Both the position numbers and the translations under genes were made by a program. Shown here piece after piece: positions 44,539-53,396 of a DNA stretch of 56,405 bases. Location of the stretch: positions 1 through 56,405 of the forward strand of contig NZ_LXTW01000008.1 of NCBI RefSeq assembly GCF_001679005.1, given 5' to 3'. The number at the start of each line of letters is the position of its first letter. Position 1 is the stretch's first letter. The stretch comes from Moraxella nonliquefaciens (lineage in GTDB: Bacteria > Pseudomonadota > Gammaproteobacteria > Pseudomonadales > Moraxellaceae). The notes below the pieces were generated by a model. It was not told the DNA's origin, made no database searches, and saw nothing but the letters and a program-made list of their open reading frames with translations.

Positions 44539-45822
44539 TTATGATTTTAGCTCATCAATGCGTACCGTTACTGCCAGTTTGTGTGCGTCCAACTGTTCAG
44601 CTTGTGCCATGGCCTGTACGGTGGGGGCAAGTGCTAAAAACCCTGATGGATGAAGCTCTTGTACGGTCATACGCTTATAAAAATCAGCAAGTCCAAGCGA
44701 TGAGTGTGTGCGAGCAAAGCCATAAGTTGGCAAAACGTGATTTGTGCCACTGGCGTAGTCGCCCATACTCTCAGGAGTGTATGCACCCAAAAATACCGAC
44801 CCTGCATGCTTGATGTCATCTAAGCATGTTCGGGGATTTTGGGTATTGATGATGAGATGTTCTGGGGCGTACATGTTTGAAATGGCAAGACATTGTGTCA
44901 AATCATCGGCGATGATGATGCGACTTTTATCCAGAGCAAGACGTGCGGTGGTGGCTCTGGATAATAGGGTCAGTTGGCGGTCAATCTCACCTGCTACCTT
45001 ATCGGCAAGGGTTTTGCTTGGTGTTACCAAAATCACCTGACTGTCCGCCCCATGTTCAGCTTGGGATAATAAGTCGCTTGCCACAAAGGCGGGGTTGGCA
45101 AAGTCATCAGCGACAACCAACACCTCGGATGGGCCAGCTGGCATGTCAATGGCAACACCATCTGCAAGAACTTGGCGTTTGGCTTCGGTAACATAGGCAT
45201 TGCCTGGCCCAAAGATTTTATCCACTTTTGGCACGCTATTTGTGCCGTATGCCATGGCAAATATCGCCCCCGCCCCACCAATGGCATAGACCGTATCAAT
45301 GCCACACAGCTTGGCGGTGTAGAGTATTTCGTTGCTGATTGGGGCAGGCGAGCACAGCACGATTTTTTGACAGCCTGCGATTTTGGCGGGTATGGCAAGC
45401 ATCAATACTGTTGAGAATAACGGGGCAGACCCACCTGGTATGTACAACCCTACGCTGTCAATGGGGCGAGTGATGACTTGACAGTGCACCCCTGTCATTG
45501 TTTCAATATCAATGGGGATGGGGATTTGGGCACTGTGAAAGGCGTGAATGTTGTTGTAGGCGGTCTGTATGGCTGATTTTAGGGCATCACTGACCTGTTC
45601 GCCTGCTTTATTAATGTCCGCTTGGCTAACGTTTAGGCTGGTAAGTTCGGTATTGTCAAAACGTTTGGCAAAATCAAATAACGCCGTATCGCCATCATCT
45701 CGCACCGCTTGCTTGATGGCTTGCACCTGTTTGCTTAGGCTGTTTTGGATGGTTTGGGCTTGGCGGACTAGGGCGTTTTGTTGTTCGCTTGGGGTTAGGT
45801 CATTCCAAAGTAGTGTTTGCAT
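44539..45822 (-). CDS. hisD: Histidinol dehydrogenase
   Basis: Zinc enzyme catalysing the last two NAD-dependent oxidations to histidine. About 427 residues from ATG at 45822 (MQTLLWNDL). Motifs: YIPGGSAPLFSTVLM, GNAYVTEAKRQ, MPAGPSEVLV, DLLSQAEHG and the C-terminal HVLPTYGFAR-HSSLGLADF region with catalytic residues. An upstream in-frame ATG at 45876 would add 18 unconserved residues. Confidence 0.93.
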   Translation of the reverse strand: MQTLLWNDLTPSEQQNALVRQAQTIQNSLSKQVQAIKQAVRDDGDTALFDFAKRFDNTELTSLNVSQADINKAGEQVSDALKSAIQTAYNNIHAFHSAQIPIPIDIETMTGVHCQVITRPIDSVGLYIPGGSAPLFSTVLMLAIPAKIAGCQKIVLCSPAPISNEILYTAKLCGIDTVYAIGGAGAIFAMAYGTNSVPKVDKIFGPGNAYVTEAKRQVLADGVAIDMPAGPSEVLVVADDFANPAFVASDLLSQAEHGADSQVILVTPSKTLADKVAGEIDRQLTLLSRATTARLALDKSRIIIADDLTQCLAISNMYAPEHLIINTQNPRTCLDDIKHAGSVFLGAYTPESMGDYASGTNHVLPTYGFARTHSSLGLADFYKRMTVQELHPSGFLALAPTVQAMAQAEQLDAHKLAVTVRIDELKS

Positions 45823-45885
45823 CTTATGGTCTCTGTGTTGGGGTTGTGCTTTACTTGACTGGCATGTATAACACACTCATGTCAG

Positions 45886-46779
45886 TCAAGTCATCATCTT
45901 TTCAATGGGTAATACCAAAATAGAGCTGGCTCCGACGGCTTTTAGGGCTTCCATGGTTTCCCAAAATAAAGTTTCTTGGGAAACCATGTGCATGGCGACC
46001 TTATCATCATTGCCTGCCAAAGGTAAAATCGTGGGGTTTTCCACGCCAGAGAGTAAGGCGACCACCTGAGAGATTTTATCTTTTGGAGCGTGTAGCATGA
46101 TGTATTTACTTTCACGAGCCTGCTCCACGCCTGTCATGCGAGTGAGTAATTTGTCCACTAAGGCTTGTTTGTCGGCAGATAGGGCGTCGCTTTTTTGGAT
46201 AAGACATGCTTTGGAGCGAAAAATCACCTCCACCTCTTTTAATCCATTGGCTTCTAAGGTTGCCCCAGATGAGACCAAATCGCAAATGGCGTGGGCTATC
46301 CCTGCACTGGGGGCGACCTCTACCGAACCTGTCAAAAGGCAGTTTTTAAATGGTATGCCTTGACTGTCCATATAGCGTTTTAAAAGATAAGGGTAGCTTG
46401 TGGCGATACGCTGACCTGCAAGACTATCAAGTCCTCGATATTCGGTGTCTTTTGGTACAGCAAGCGACAGACGGCATTCACCGAAGTCTAATACTTTTAG
46501 TTTCTTAAAAGATACCACCTGCCCACGACTGGCACGGTCAAGCTCACACTCTTCTAACACGTTTTGACCAACAAAGCCCAAATCCGCCACACCATCAAAG
46601 ACAAGAGCAGGAATGTCATCATCTCGTACACGCAAAAGTTCAATGGCTTCGTTTTTGGCATAAACAATCAAGCGGTCTTTGTTGTGGTGAAACTTGATGC
46701 CACATGCCTTTAATAAGTCTTGGCAGTCTTGACTTAACCTGCCTGATTTTTGAATGGCAATTTTTAGACGATTCATCAT
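45886..46779 (-). CDS. hisG: ATP phosphoribosyltransferase, long form
   Basis: First and feedback-regulated step of histidine synthesis. The 297-residue protein is the long HisG, with a C-terminal ACT-like regulatory domain (from about 225, ESKYIMLHAPKDK, MVSQETLFWETMEALK, ASSILVLPIEKMM). The catalytic part has AIQKSGRLS, RDDDIPALV, and SVEVAPSAGIAHAICDLVSSGATL. Long HisG is enteric-like. Acinetobacter-type relatives usually have short HisG plus HisZ. It follows the attenuator, and ATG ATG at 46779 has AAGGAAAA upstream. Confidence 0.95.
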   Translation of the reverse strand: MMNRLKIAIQKSGRLSQDCQDLLKACGIKFHHNKDRLIVYAKNEAIELLRVRDDDIPALVFDGVADLGFVGQNVLEECELDRASRGQVVSFKKLKVLDFGECRLSLAVPKDTEYRGLDSLAGQRIATSYPYLLKRYMDSQGIPFKNCLLTGSVEVAPSAGIAHAICDLVSSGATLEANGLKEVEVIFRSKACLIQKSDALSADKQALVDKLLTRMTGVEQARESKYIMLHAPKDKISQVVALLSGVENPTILPLAGNDDKVAMHMVSQETLFWETMEALKAVGASSILVLPIEKMMT

Positions 46780-46807
46780 TTTTCCTTAAAATAAAAATTT
46801 GGCAAAT

Positions 46808-46881
46808 AAAAACCCCTGAAATCGCTTTCAAGGGTTGATGCTGTCTTTGTGTTATCGCCTTGAAAGTCTTTTTCTTTCAAG
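46808..46881 (-). terminator. Histidine operon attenuator
   Basis: On the minus strand, in order: CTTGAAAG, an A-rich loop, CTTTCAAGG, then CCCTTGAAAG, GCGA, TTTCAGGGG and a T-run (TTTTT). The first two pair, the last two form the terminator (46808-46835), and the second and third (CTTTCAAGG with CCTTGAAAG) are perfectly complementary and form the antiterminator. Upstream, the His-codon stretch can also pair with GGGCGTGTGG. This is the layered structure of enteric his attenuators. Confidence 0.85.
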
Positions 46882-46905
46882 CAAAACCACACGCCCAAAA
46901 GAGTC

Positions 46906-46953
46906 TTAGGGGTGATGGTGATGATGGTAGGCGACGATAACAGAGTAATTCAT
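46906..46953 (-). CDS. hisL: His operon leader peptide
   Basis: A 15-codon frame MNYSVIVAYHHHHHP with five consecutive histidine codons (CAT CAT CAC CAT CAC), then stop. It lies between the his promoter and the attenuator. Ribosome stalling at these codons when charged His-tRNA is low should favour the antiterminator and expression of hisG onward. Five His codons versus seven in E. coli. Confidence 0.92.
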   Translation of the reverse strand: MNYSVIVAYHHHHHP

Positions 46954-46990
46954 GGCTGATAAAATATCAAAAGTTTTGGGTACGGATGTT

Positions 46991-47019
46991 ATCATAAAGT
47001 ATTTTTTGCTAAATGACAA
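46991..47019 (-). promoter_or_regulatory. Predicted promoter of the his operon
   Basis: On the minus strand TTGTCA (47014-47019), a 17-bp spacer and TATGAT (46991-46996), 38 bases upstream of the leader peptide. It lies just inside of the MITE-like copy at 47069. Confidence 0.75.
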
Positions 47020-47068
47020 GCCTTATTTTAAAAAATATTTGGTATTTTTTAAATTGATGATGGGAGTG

Positions 47069-47196
47069 GGGTGTGCCTGCCTTTTGTATTTGCCATGAAA
47101 AATAGGAAAAATTGCCCATTTTTCATACAAAAACGGTTGATTTACTTCTAAAAATTTTAAAATTGTAGATAGTTGTTATAAAGGGCAGGCACGCCC
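47069..47196. mobile_element. MITE-like element, copy 2
   Basis: A 128-bp segment with inverted ends GGGTGTGCCTGCC (47069-47081) and GGCAGGCACGCCC (47184-47196), 12 of 13 complementary. Internally TTTTGTAT and ATGAAAAAT pair with ATTTTTCAT and ATACAAAA to form a hairpin. AGTG occurs just outside both ends (47065-47068 and 47198-47201), a possible target duplication. It lies between the his promoter and the PTS-like permease gene. Confidence 0.72.
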
Positions 47197-47203
47197 TAGT
47201 GCT

Positions 47204-48217
47204 CTATGATTTATCAAGTCGCAAATCTCCATATTTTATCCATGTCATCTTGATAAACAACCGATAAATCAACCAACACAATACAGCAGGCAGGATAAAA
47301 TGAAACATCCCAATCAGCACCCAAACATGGACGGAGGCACCCATGGCATCAAGCGTGCCAATTTGTCCAACCAATCCGCTTGTTCCCATACCAGCACCAC
47401 TTGGAATGTTCTGCATGCCAAAGATTACCGTGGCAAACGGGGCTAGGATTGCACCTGTCAAGGTGGGGGGCAACCACAGTTTGGGGTTTTTGATGAGGTT
47501 GGGCAGTTGTATCATGCTTGTTCCCAAACCACAGGCGATTGTTGTACCTATGCCATTGTCCTTATGACTCATGACGGCAAAGCCCATCATATGAGCAGCA
47601 CAGCCCACAGTAGCAGCGCCTGCCCCAAGACCACTTAGTCCCAAACTGATGGCGATGGCAGCGCTTGATATGGGCAAGGTCAGTAGCACACCCATGACAA
47701 CCGCCACGACCATGCTCATGATGATGGGGCTAAGACTCATCGCCCATGTGATGACATCAGAGACCCCCATTAAGGCAGATGAGATGAGAGGGCTTAGGGT
47801 GTGAGCGATGATTGCCCCCGTCAGCAGTGTTGTTAGTGGTGTAACGATGATATCAAGCGGTGTGGTGCGATGGACGAATTTGCCACATTCTGCTGCCACA
47901 ATGACAGCAACGAATGCCCCTATTGGACTTGCTCCCATCAGCCCTACCGTGGTACAAGCAAGCATGACCAAAGGCGGTGCTTTTATGCCATACGCCACGC
48001 CCACACCAATGGCGGCCGCCATCATGCTTTGGGCTTGAGTACCGACACTTACAAGCCACGGCACAGACAGCCATGTGCCTAAGTTTTTTAAAATCAAACC
48101 CAAAATAAGCGTACCAAAAAGTCCTAGTGCCATAAAGTTTAAGGCGTCCATACCATAACGCTGAAACGAAAAAACGATGTTTTGCTTAGCAAGATGGGCA
48201 GATAAGCGGTGATTCAT
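47204..48217 (-). CDS. PTS EIIC-like membrane protein (PTS_EIIC_2 family)
   Basis: A 337-residue polytopic protein with about eight to ten hydrophobic segments, Gly/Ala-rich loops (GVGVAYGIKAPPL, GCAAHMMGFA, GLGTSMIQLPNL, GAILAPF) and no soluble domain. The pattern fits PF13303 PTS_EIIC_2, a family related to sugar phosphotransferase permeases but found without EIIA/EIIB partners. No PTS component is nearby, so the substrate and energy coupling are unknown. Confidence 0.72.
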   Translation of the reverse strand: MNHRLSAHLAKQNIVFSFQRYGMDALNFMALGLFGTLILGLILKNLGTWLSVPWLVSVGTQAQSMMAAAIGVGVAYGIKAPPLVMLACTTVGLMGASPIGAFVAVIVAAECGKFVHRTTPLDIIVTPLTTLLTGAIIAHTLSPLISSALMGVSDVITWAMSLSPIIMSMVVAVVMGVLLTLPISSAAIAISLGLSGLGAGAATVGCAAHMMGFAVMSHKDNGIGTTIACGLGTSMIQLPNLIKNPKLWLPPTLTGAILAPFATVIFGMQNIPSGAGMGTSGLVGQIGTLDAMGASVHVWVLIGMFHFILPAVLCWLIYRLFIKMTWIKYGDLRLDKS

Positions 48218-48233
48218 GATAATATCCTTATAA

Positions 48234-48262
48234 AAAATCTCCCAATCATTTGGGAGATTTTA
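48234..48262 (-). terminator. Intrinsic terminator of gltA
   Basis: AAATCTCCCAA and TTGGGAGATTT form a stem followed on the minus strand by TTTTTTATA, 18 bases after the gltA stop and before the PTS-like gene. Confidence 0.85.
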
Positions 48263-48279
48263 CCATCAAAAGGCAACCA

Positions 48280-49557
48280 TTATTTACGATCTTCTACTTT
48301 GACAAAAGCACGATGCTTTTCACCGACATAACGCTGACGTGGACGACCGATTTTAAAAGACTCTGAGTGCATTTCTGTCCAGTGAGCAATCCAACCTGCG
48401 GTACGAGCCAAGGCAAAGATAACCGTGAACATAGACGTTGGGATTCCGATGGCTTTTAGGATGATGCCAGAGTAAAAATCCACGTTTGGATAGAGTTTGC
48501 GGTCAATGAAATATTGGTCAGATAAGGCGATTTTTTCTAGTTCCATCGCTAATTGTAGTTTGGGGTCATTGACACCCAAGGCACTCAACACTTCATCACA
48601 AGTTTGTTTCATGACCTTAGCACGTGGGTCAAAATTCTTATAAACACGGTGTCCAAAGCCCATGAGTTTGGCTTCTTTGGTCTTGACTTTTTCCATAAAT
48701 GGAGCAACATTGTCTACCGAGCCAATCTCATCTAGCATGGTAAGCACCGCTTCGTTAGCTCCGCCATGTGATGGCCCCCATAAGGCTGCAATACCCGATG
48801 CAATACAGGCATAAGGATTAGCACCTGTTGAGCCTGCCAAGCGTACGGTAGAAGTGGATGCGTTTTGTTCATGGTCAGCGTGTAGGGTAAAGATTTTATC
48901 CATGGCTTTGACCAGCACAGGATTTGGTTTGTAGTCCACATCACCTGGGGTGGCGAACATCATGTATAGGAAATTTTCAGCATAGCTAAAATCTTTGCGT
49001 GGATACATAAATGGCTGACCGATGGAGTATTTGTAACTCATGGCAGCAAGGGTTGGTACTTTGGCAATCAAATCCACAGCCGTATCATCACGATGGTCAG
49101 CATCCGATATGTCCAGATGGTTGTGATAAAAGGCAGACAACGCACCGACCACGCCGATCATGATGGCCATTGGGTGAGCATCACGGCGAAAACCTTCAAA
49201 AAATTTACGCAACTGGTCATGCACTGCCATGTGGTCATTGATGCGTGTGTAGAATTTGTCTTTTTCTTCGGCATTTGGCAGGTCACCATAGAGCAAAGCA
49301 TAACAAACCTCCAAATAGTCAGCATTGTCGGCAAGCTCGTCAATGGCATAACCACGGTGCAAAAGCTCACCTTTGTCGCCATCAATATAGGTTAGGGCAG
49401 ATTGCACAGGGGCGGTTGCCATAAAACCAGGGTCATATGTCCAAAAACCTGCTTTATTGACCGCAGTTACGTCTAACACAGGGCGACCCAAAGTGGATTC
49501 TAAAACTGGCATTTCATATTCTGTGCCATCAACGACTAATTTCACTTGTTGTGTCAT
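48280..49557 (-). CDS. gltA: Citrate synthase (type II)
   Basis: Condenses acetyl-CoA and oxaloacetate. The 425-residue hexameric-type enzyme has ALYGDLPN, the catalytic His regions SHGGANEA and FGHRVYKNFDPRA, and VDFYSGI with the catalytic Asp. The C-terminus ends GRPRQRYVGEKHR. Divergent from sdhCDAB, as is common in gammaproteobacteria, so the two are probably co-regulated. Confidence 0.96.
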   Translation of the reverse strand: MTQQVKLVVDGTEYEMPVLESTLGRPVLDVTAVNKAGFWTYDPGFMATAPVQSALTYIDGDKGELLHRGYAIDELADNADYLEVCYALLYGDLPNAEEKDKFYTRINDHMAVHDQLRKFFEGFRRDAHPMAIMIGVVGALSAFYHNHLDISDADHRDDTAVDLIAKVPTLAAMSYKYSIGQPFMYPRKDFSYAENFLYMMFATPGDVDYKPNPVLVKAMDKIFTLHADHEQNASTSTVRLAGSTGANPYACIASGIAALWGPSHGGANEAVLTMLDEIGSVDNVAPFMEKVKTKEAKLMGFGHRVYKNFDPRAKVMKQTCDEVLSALGVNDPKLQLAMELEKIALSDQYFIDRKLYPNVDFYSGIILKAIGIPTSMFTVIFALARTAGWIAHWTEMHSESFKIGRPRQRYVGEKHRAFVKVEDRK

Positions 49558-50619
49558 AATAATTACCTTATTTAAGATGCTAAATCCTGACCCAAATCTT
49601 ATCCTATTTGGTTTGGGTTAATTTGGCATGGTGAGTTTGCATGTTAAGGTGAATTTAACATGATGTTCCTTTTTTACGACCTTCTTGTTGGCTACCGAAT
49701 TCCTTGCAACTTGCTTGCATTGCCAAAATGCCAAAACAAAGGCATGTTGCCAATCATCGCCATCAAGCATCATGATGATACAAAAACTTTACCAAACTTA
49801 CAAGCCCTGATACAGCAAAATCCTTAAAAAATTGCAATTAACCCCTAAATCTCTACATTATCCCTACATTGCCCTACATTTATTCAATTTCTTTACCGAA
49901 TCTGACTCATCTTGACCATCCAGATTATTAAACCTGAGTTATCAAACCTGAGTGATGATGTGGCTTTATTGACATATTTTGTAACAATATCACCTCAAAA
50001 TGGTTAAAATTTTGGCAAAATTTGTGATTAGTTACATAAGTTACATAAAAGTTGTAATTTTATTTGTAAAATTTGTTCAAGCGTTTTATAATTTATAGCT
50101 AATTGCAAGTCACGTTAAAATTTTTTAAAAAGATAATCAATTTCATTGTCAAGTTTGTCAAGTAAATCAACAAATAGGGTAACACTGCATTGATTTTTTA
50201 ATTGTTTTTAAATCATTTTAGTGTTAAATGATTTGCAAAAATAGCGATGTGCATTTAGTCTGTGATGGCTTTTGCATCCCAAGCGACATTAATCTAACGC
50301 TGTGTTCAGACTTTTTTTTAAATTTATCAATGATTTTTAAAATAGCCTGACGGTGTGATTTTTTGCGTTTAAAAAGTTAAAATATCTTAGGGTGTGTTTG
50401 CCTTTTGTATCTTTGGTGAAAATGCCTGTTAACTTGTTAAAAAATAGGCAGATTGTCCGTTTTCGTGCAAAAACAAATGCTCAAAAGATGGTTTGTTTTT
50501 ATTTTAAATCATGCATACAATGGATGTGCCTCATCATTGTGGCGAAAATCACCCAAAAGCCAGCCCTCCTTGCCGTCTGTGAGATACTGTACGGCTCATT
50601 TTGATAAGGACGCCCGCTC
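49558..50619. other. Long gltA-sdhC divergent intergenic region
   Basis: About 1060 bp, AT-rich. It contains CCCTACATT repeats near 49865-49880, an AAACCTGAGT direct repeat near 49928-49956, a TTGACA (about 49975), and a partial MITE-like copy at 50390-50480. Only short unconvincing frames. Both promoters must lie here. No RNA gene is recognised. Confidence 0.5.
50390..50480. mobile_element. Partial MITE-like element, copy 3
   Basis: GGGTGTGTTTGCCTTTTGTAT (50390-50410) matches the left end of copy 2 at 19 of 21 positions. Further AAAATAGG, GATTGTCCGTTTT and GCAAAAAC blocks match in order. The right inverted end is not seen clearly. It is an eroded copy, about 140 bp before the sdhC start. 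Confidence 0.5.
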
Positions 50620-51000
50620 GTGAAAGACAACCGACCGATTAACTTACCTCTAAGCCAAGTGATTGCGGTGAATTCAAAGTCTCCAATCGCCATGGCCTCT
50701 ATTTTGCACCGTGTGTCAGGTATTGTGCTGTTTTTGCTTGTGCCTGTCATGTTGTGTATTCTTCAAACTTCATTATCATCAGCTGAAAATTTTTCTGCTG
50801 TATTTAACAATATCGCCCTGCGTTTTGTGGCGTGGATTTTTGTGGCGGCAACCGCTTACCATTTTGTCATGGGCATCAAGCATTTACTTGCTGACCTTGG
50901 CATGAACGAAGAGTTCAAATCAGGTAAGATGGCGGCGATTGTGAGTTTTGTTATCGCAGCTGTGTTGATTGTTGCGTCCTTTGTGTGGGTAATGTTCTAA
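50620..51000 (+). CDS. sdhC: Succinate dehydrogenase, cytochrome b556 subunit
   Basis: Membrane anchor that carries heme b and the ubiquinone site of complex II. About 126 residues with three transmembrane helices. NSKSPIAMASILHRVSGIVLF is the ubiquinone-site signature (Ser and Arg), and HFVMGIKHLLAD holds the heme ligand His. A GTG start at 50620 follows an AAGGA site. Stop and the sdhD start overlap (TAATG). Confidence 0.92.
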   Translation: MKDNRPINLPLSQVIAVNSKSPIAMASILHRVSGIVLFLLVPVMLCILQTSLSSAENFSAVFNNIALRFVAWIFVAATAYHFVMGIKHLLADLGMNEEFKSGKMAAIVSFVIAAVLIVASFVWVMF

Positions 51001-51356
51001 TGAAAAGAAACAATTCAGGCATTAAAAGTGCGACTGGCTTGACAGGTTCAGGTTCACGAGATTGGATTTTACAGCGTATCAGTGCGGTTGTCTTAGCAGT
51101 TTATAGCGTTGTTATGGTGGGCTTTTTCCTATTTAATGATGTGAATTTTGAAATCTGGCAAGGCTTTATGCTAAGTCTACCAATGAAGCTATTTAGCTTG
51201 GTGGCGATTTTGTCGCTCGTGTTTCACGCATGGGTGGGCATGTGGACGGTTTTGACCGATTATGTCAAGTCATCAGGTTTGCGTTTGGTCATCCAATCTT
51301 TGGTCATTATCGCTGTTTTGGTCTATCTGTTTTGGGGCGTGATGATTTTTTGGTAA
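51000..51356 (+). CDS. sdhD: Succinate dehydrogenase, membrane anchor subunit
   Basis: About 118 residues with three hydrophobic segments (AVVLAVYSVVMVGFF, LFSLVAILSLVFHAWVGM, LVIIAVLVYLFWGVMIF). The SRDWILQRISA quinone-site segment and HAWVGMWTVLTDYVK heme region are typical. ATG overlaps the sdhC stop. Confidence 0.92.
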   Translation: MKRNNSGIKSATGLTGSGSRDWILQRISAVVLAVYSVVMVGFFLFNDVNFEIWQGFMLSLPMKLFSLVAILSLVFHAWVGMWTVLTDYVKSSGLRLVIQSLVIIAVLVYLFWGVMIFW

Positions 51357-51407
51357 TTAACCAAAGCTTCAAAACACAAATACCAAATAAAATCATTAGG
51401 AATTAAC

Positions 51408-53258
51408 ATGGCAACAAACCAAGATAATACAATTAATAATATCCCAACACTCAACTTTGATGCGGTGATTGTTGGTGGTGGCGGTTCAGGCATGAGAGCA
51501 TCTTTGCAACTGGTTGAAGGTGGTATGAAAGTTGCTGTTTTGACAAAAGTATTTCCAACCCGTAGCCACACTGTTGCTGCCCAAGGCGGTATCGGTGCGT
51601 CTTTGGGTAACATGAGTCCTGATAACTGGCATTTTCACTTTTATGATACCGTCAAAGGCTCTGACTGGTTAGGCGACCAAGATGCCATTGAATATATGTG
51701 CCGTGAAGCTCCAAAAGTTGTTTATGAGTTAGAACACATGGGCATGCCCTTTGACCGTAACGCAGATGGCACGATTTATCAGCGTCCATTTGGCGGGCAT
51801 TCAGCAGAATATGGAGCAAAACCTGTGCCTCGTGCATGTGCCGCCGCCGACCGTACAGGACATGCACTTTTACACACATTGTACCAAAAAAATCTTGAAA
51901 AAGGCACGCAGTTTTTTGTGGAATGGATTGCCCTTGACCTCATCAAAGATGCTGATGGCAATATCAATGGCGTGATTGCCCTAGACCAAGAAACAGGCAA
52001 TGTTTCTGTGTTTCAGGCTCAAACAACGATATTGGCAACAGGTGGGGCAGGGCGTATCTTTCGTGCCTCAACCAATGCCTACATCAACACAGGAGATGGT
52101 TTGGGCATGGCGGTGCGTGCAGGCATTCCTTTGCAGGACATGGAGTTTTGGCAGTTTCACCCAACAGGTGTGGCAGGCGCTGGCGTGCTTTTGACCGAAG
52201 GCTGTCGTGGTGAGGGTGCAATTTTGCGTAACAAGCATGGTGAGCCGTTCATGGAGCGTTATGCCCCAACCCTAAAAGATTTGGCTCCTCGTGATTTCGT
52301 CTCTCGCTCTATGGACCAAGAAATTAAAGAGGGTCGTGGCTGTGGCCCCAATGGTGATTATATCGTCATGGACATGACGCATCTAGGTCATGCTGAGATT
52401 ATGAAGCGTTTGCCATCTGTGTTTGAGATTAGCCATAACTTTGCCAACGTGGACATCACCAAAGAGCCTGTGCCTGTTGTGCCAACCATTCACTATATGA
52501 TGGGTGGCATCCCAACCAACATTCACGGACAGGTAACCGTGCCTGTGCTTGATGGTCATGTGGATGAACAGGGTCTATATACCGAAGGTCGCATCATCAA
52601 AGGCTTATACGCCATTGGCGAATGTGCCTGTGTGTCGGTACACGGAGCGAATCGCTTAGGTACTAACTCACTGCTTGATTTGGTGGTATTTGGGCGTGCA
52701 GCAGGTCAGCACATTTTGGATGAATTTGCCAAATCAGACCGTGGTTATAAACCGCTTAATCCACGAGTGCTAGACTTTACCCAGTCTCGTCTTGATAAGC
52801 TACAAAACTCTACCGAAGGCTACAATGCCCAAGAGGTTGCTGATGAGATTCGTAATACCATGCAGGCTCATGCTGGTGTGTTTCGGACTCAGGCACTGAT
52901 GGATGAAGGTGTGCAAAAAATCATGGCACTTGCCCCAAAAGTTGAGCAAATCCATCTAAAAGACAAATCAGCCGTTTTTAATACCGCTCGTGTTGAAGCC
53001 TTAGAGGTTGCTAATCTCTACGAGGTGGCAAAAGCGACCATGTTATCAGCGTCTTTGCGTCATGAATGCCGTGGTGCTCATAGCGTGCTAGATTATGAAA
53101 AGCCAGAAGATGACAGCCATGCGCCACTAGGACGTAATGACCATGAATGGATGAAGCACACGCTATGGTATTCTGATGGTAATCGTGTGATTTATAAACC
53201 TGTACGCAAAAAGCCTTTGACTGTGGATTACTGTGAGCCACGAGTGCGTACGTTCTAA
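51408..53258 (+). CDS. sdhA: Succinate dehydrogenase flavoprotein subunit
   Basis: Oxidises succinate with covalent FAD. The 616-residue protein has the FAD Rossmann GGGGSGMR (about 23-30), the flavinylation site RSHTVAAQGG (His54), HPTGVAGAGVL, the active-site RDFVSRSM (Arg) and HGANRLGTNSLLD near residue 410. An AGGA site precedes the ATG. Full length. Confidence 0.97.
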   Translation: MATNQDNTINNIPTLNFDAVIVGGGGSGMRASLQLVEGGMKVAVLTKVFPTRSHTVAAQGGIGASLGNMSPDNWHFHFYDTVKGSDWLGDQDAIEYMCREAPKVVYELEHMGMPFDRNADGTIYQRPFGGHSAEYGAKPVPRACAAADRTGHALLHTLYQKNLEKGTQFFVEWIALDLIKDADGNINGVIALDQETGNVSVFQAQTTILATGGAGRIFRASTNAYINTGDGLGMAVRAGIPLQDMEFWQFHPTGVAGAGVLLTEGCRGEGAILRNKHGEPFMERYAPTLKDLAPRDFVSRSMDQEIKEGRGCGPNGDYIVMDMTHLGHAEIMKRLPSVFEISHNFANVDITKEPVPVVPTIHYMMGGIPTNIHGQVTVPVLDGHVDEQGLYTEGRIIKGLYAIGECACVSVHGANRLGTNSLLDLVVFGRAAGQHILDEFAKSDRGYKPLNPRVLDFTQSRLDKLQNSTEGYNAQEVADEIRNTMQAHAGVFRTQALMDEGVQKIMALAPKVEQIHLKDKSAVFNTARVEALEVANLYEVAKATMLSASLRHECRGAHSVLDYEKPEDDSHAPLGRNDHEWMKHTLWYSDGNRVIYKPVRKKPLTVDYCEPRVRTF

Positions 53259-53396
53259 TTTTGATGAGTTGGTTTAATGAGTTGGGTTAAAAGCTCAACT
53301 TTTAAAAGCCGATTTTCAAAATTTATCATTTCAAATTTAATTAGGTTATTTTTAACAAAAACGGTTAAAAATCCCAAATTTCCAATGGAGAAACCC

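Noticed and set aside
50392..50604. 70-codon frame upstream of sdhC
   Set aside because: It starts inside the repeat copy at 50390, has no ribosome site and an unconvincing composition. The real gene starts at GTG 50620.
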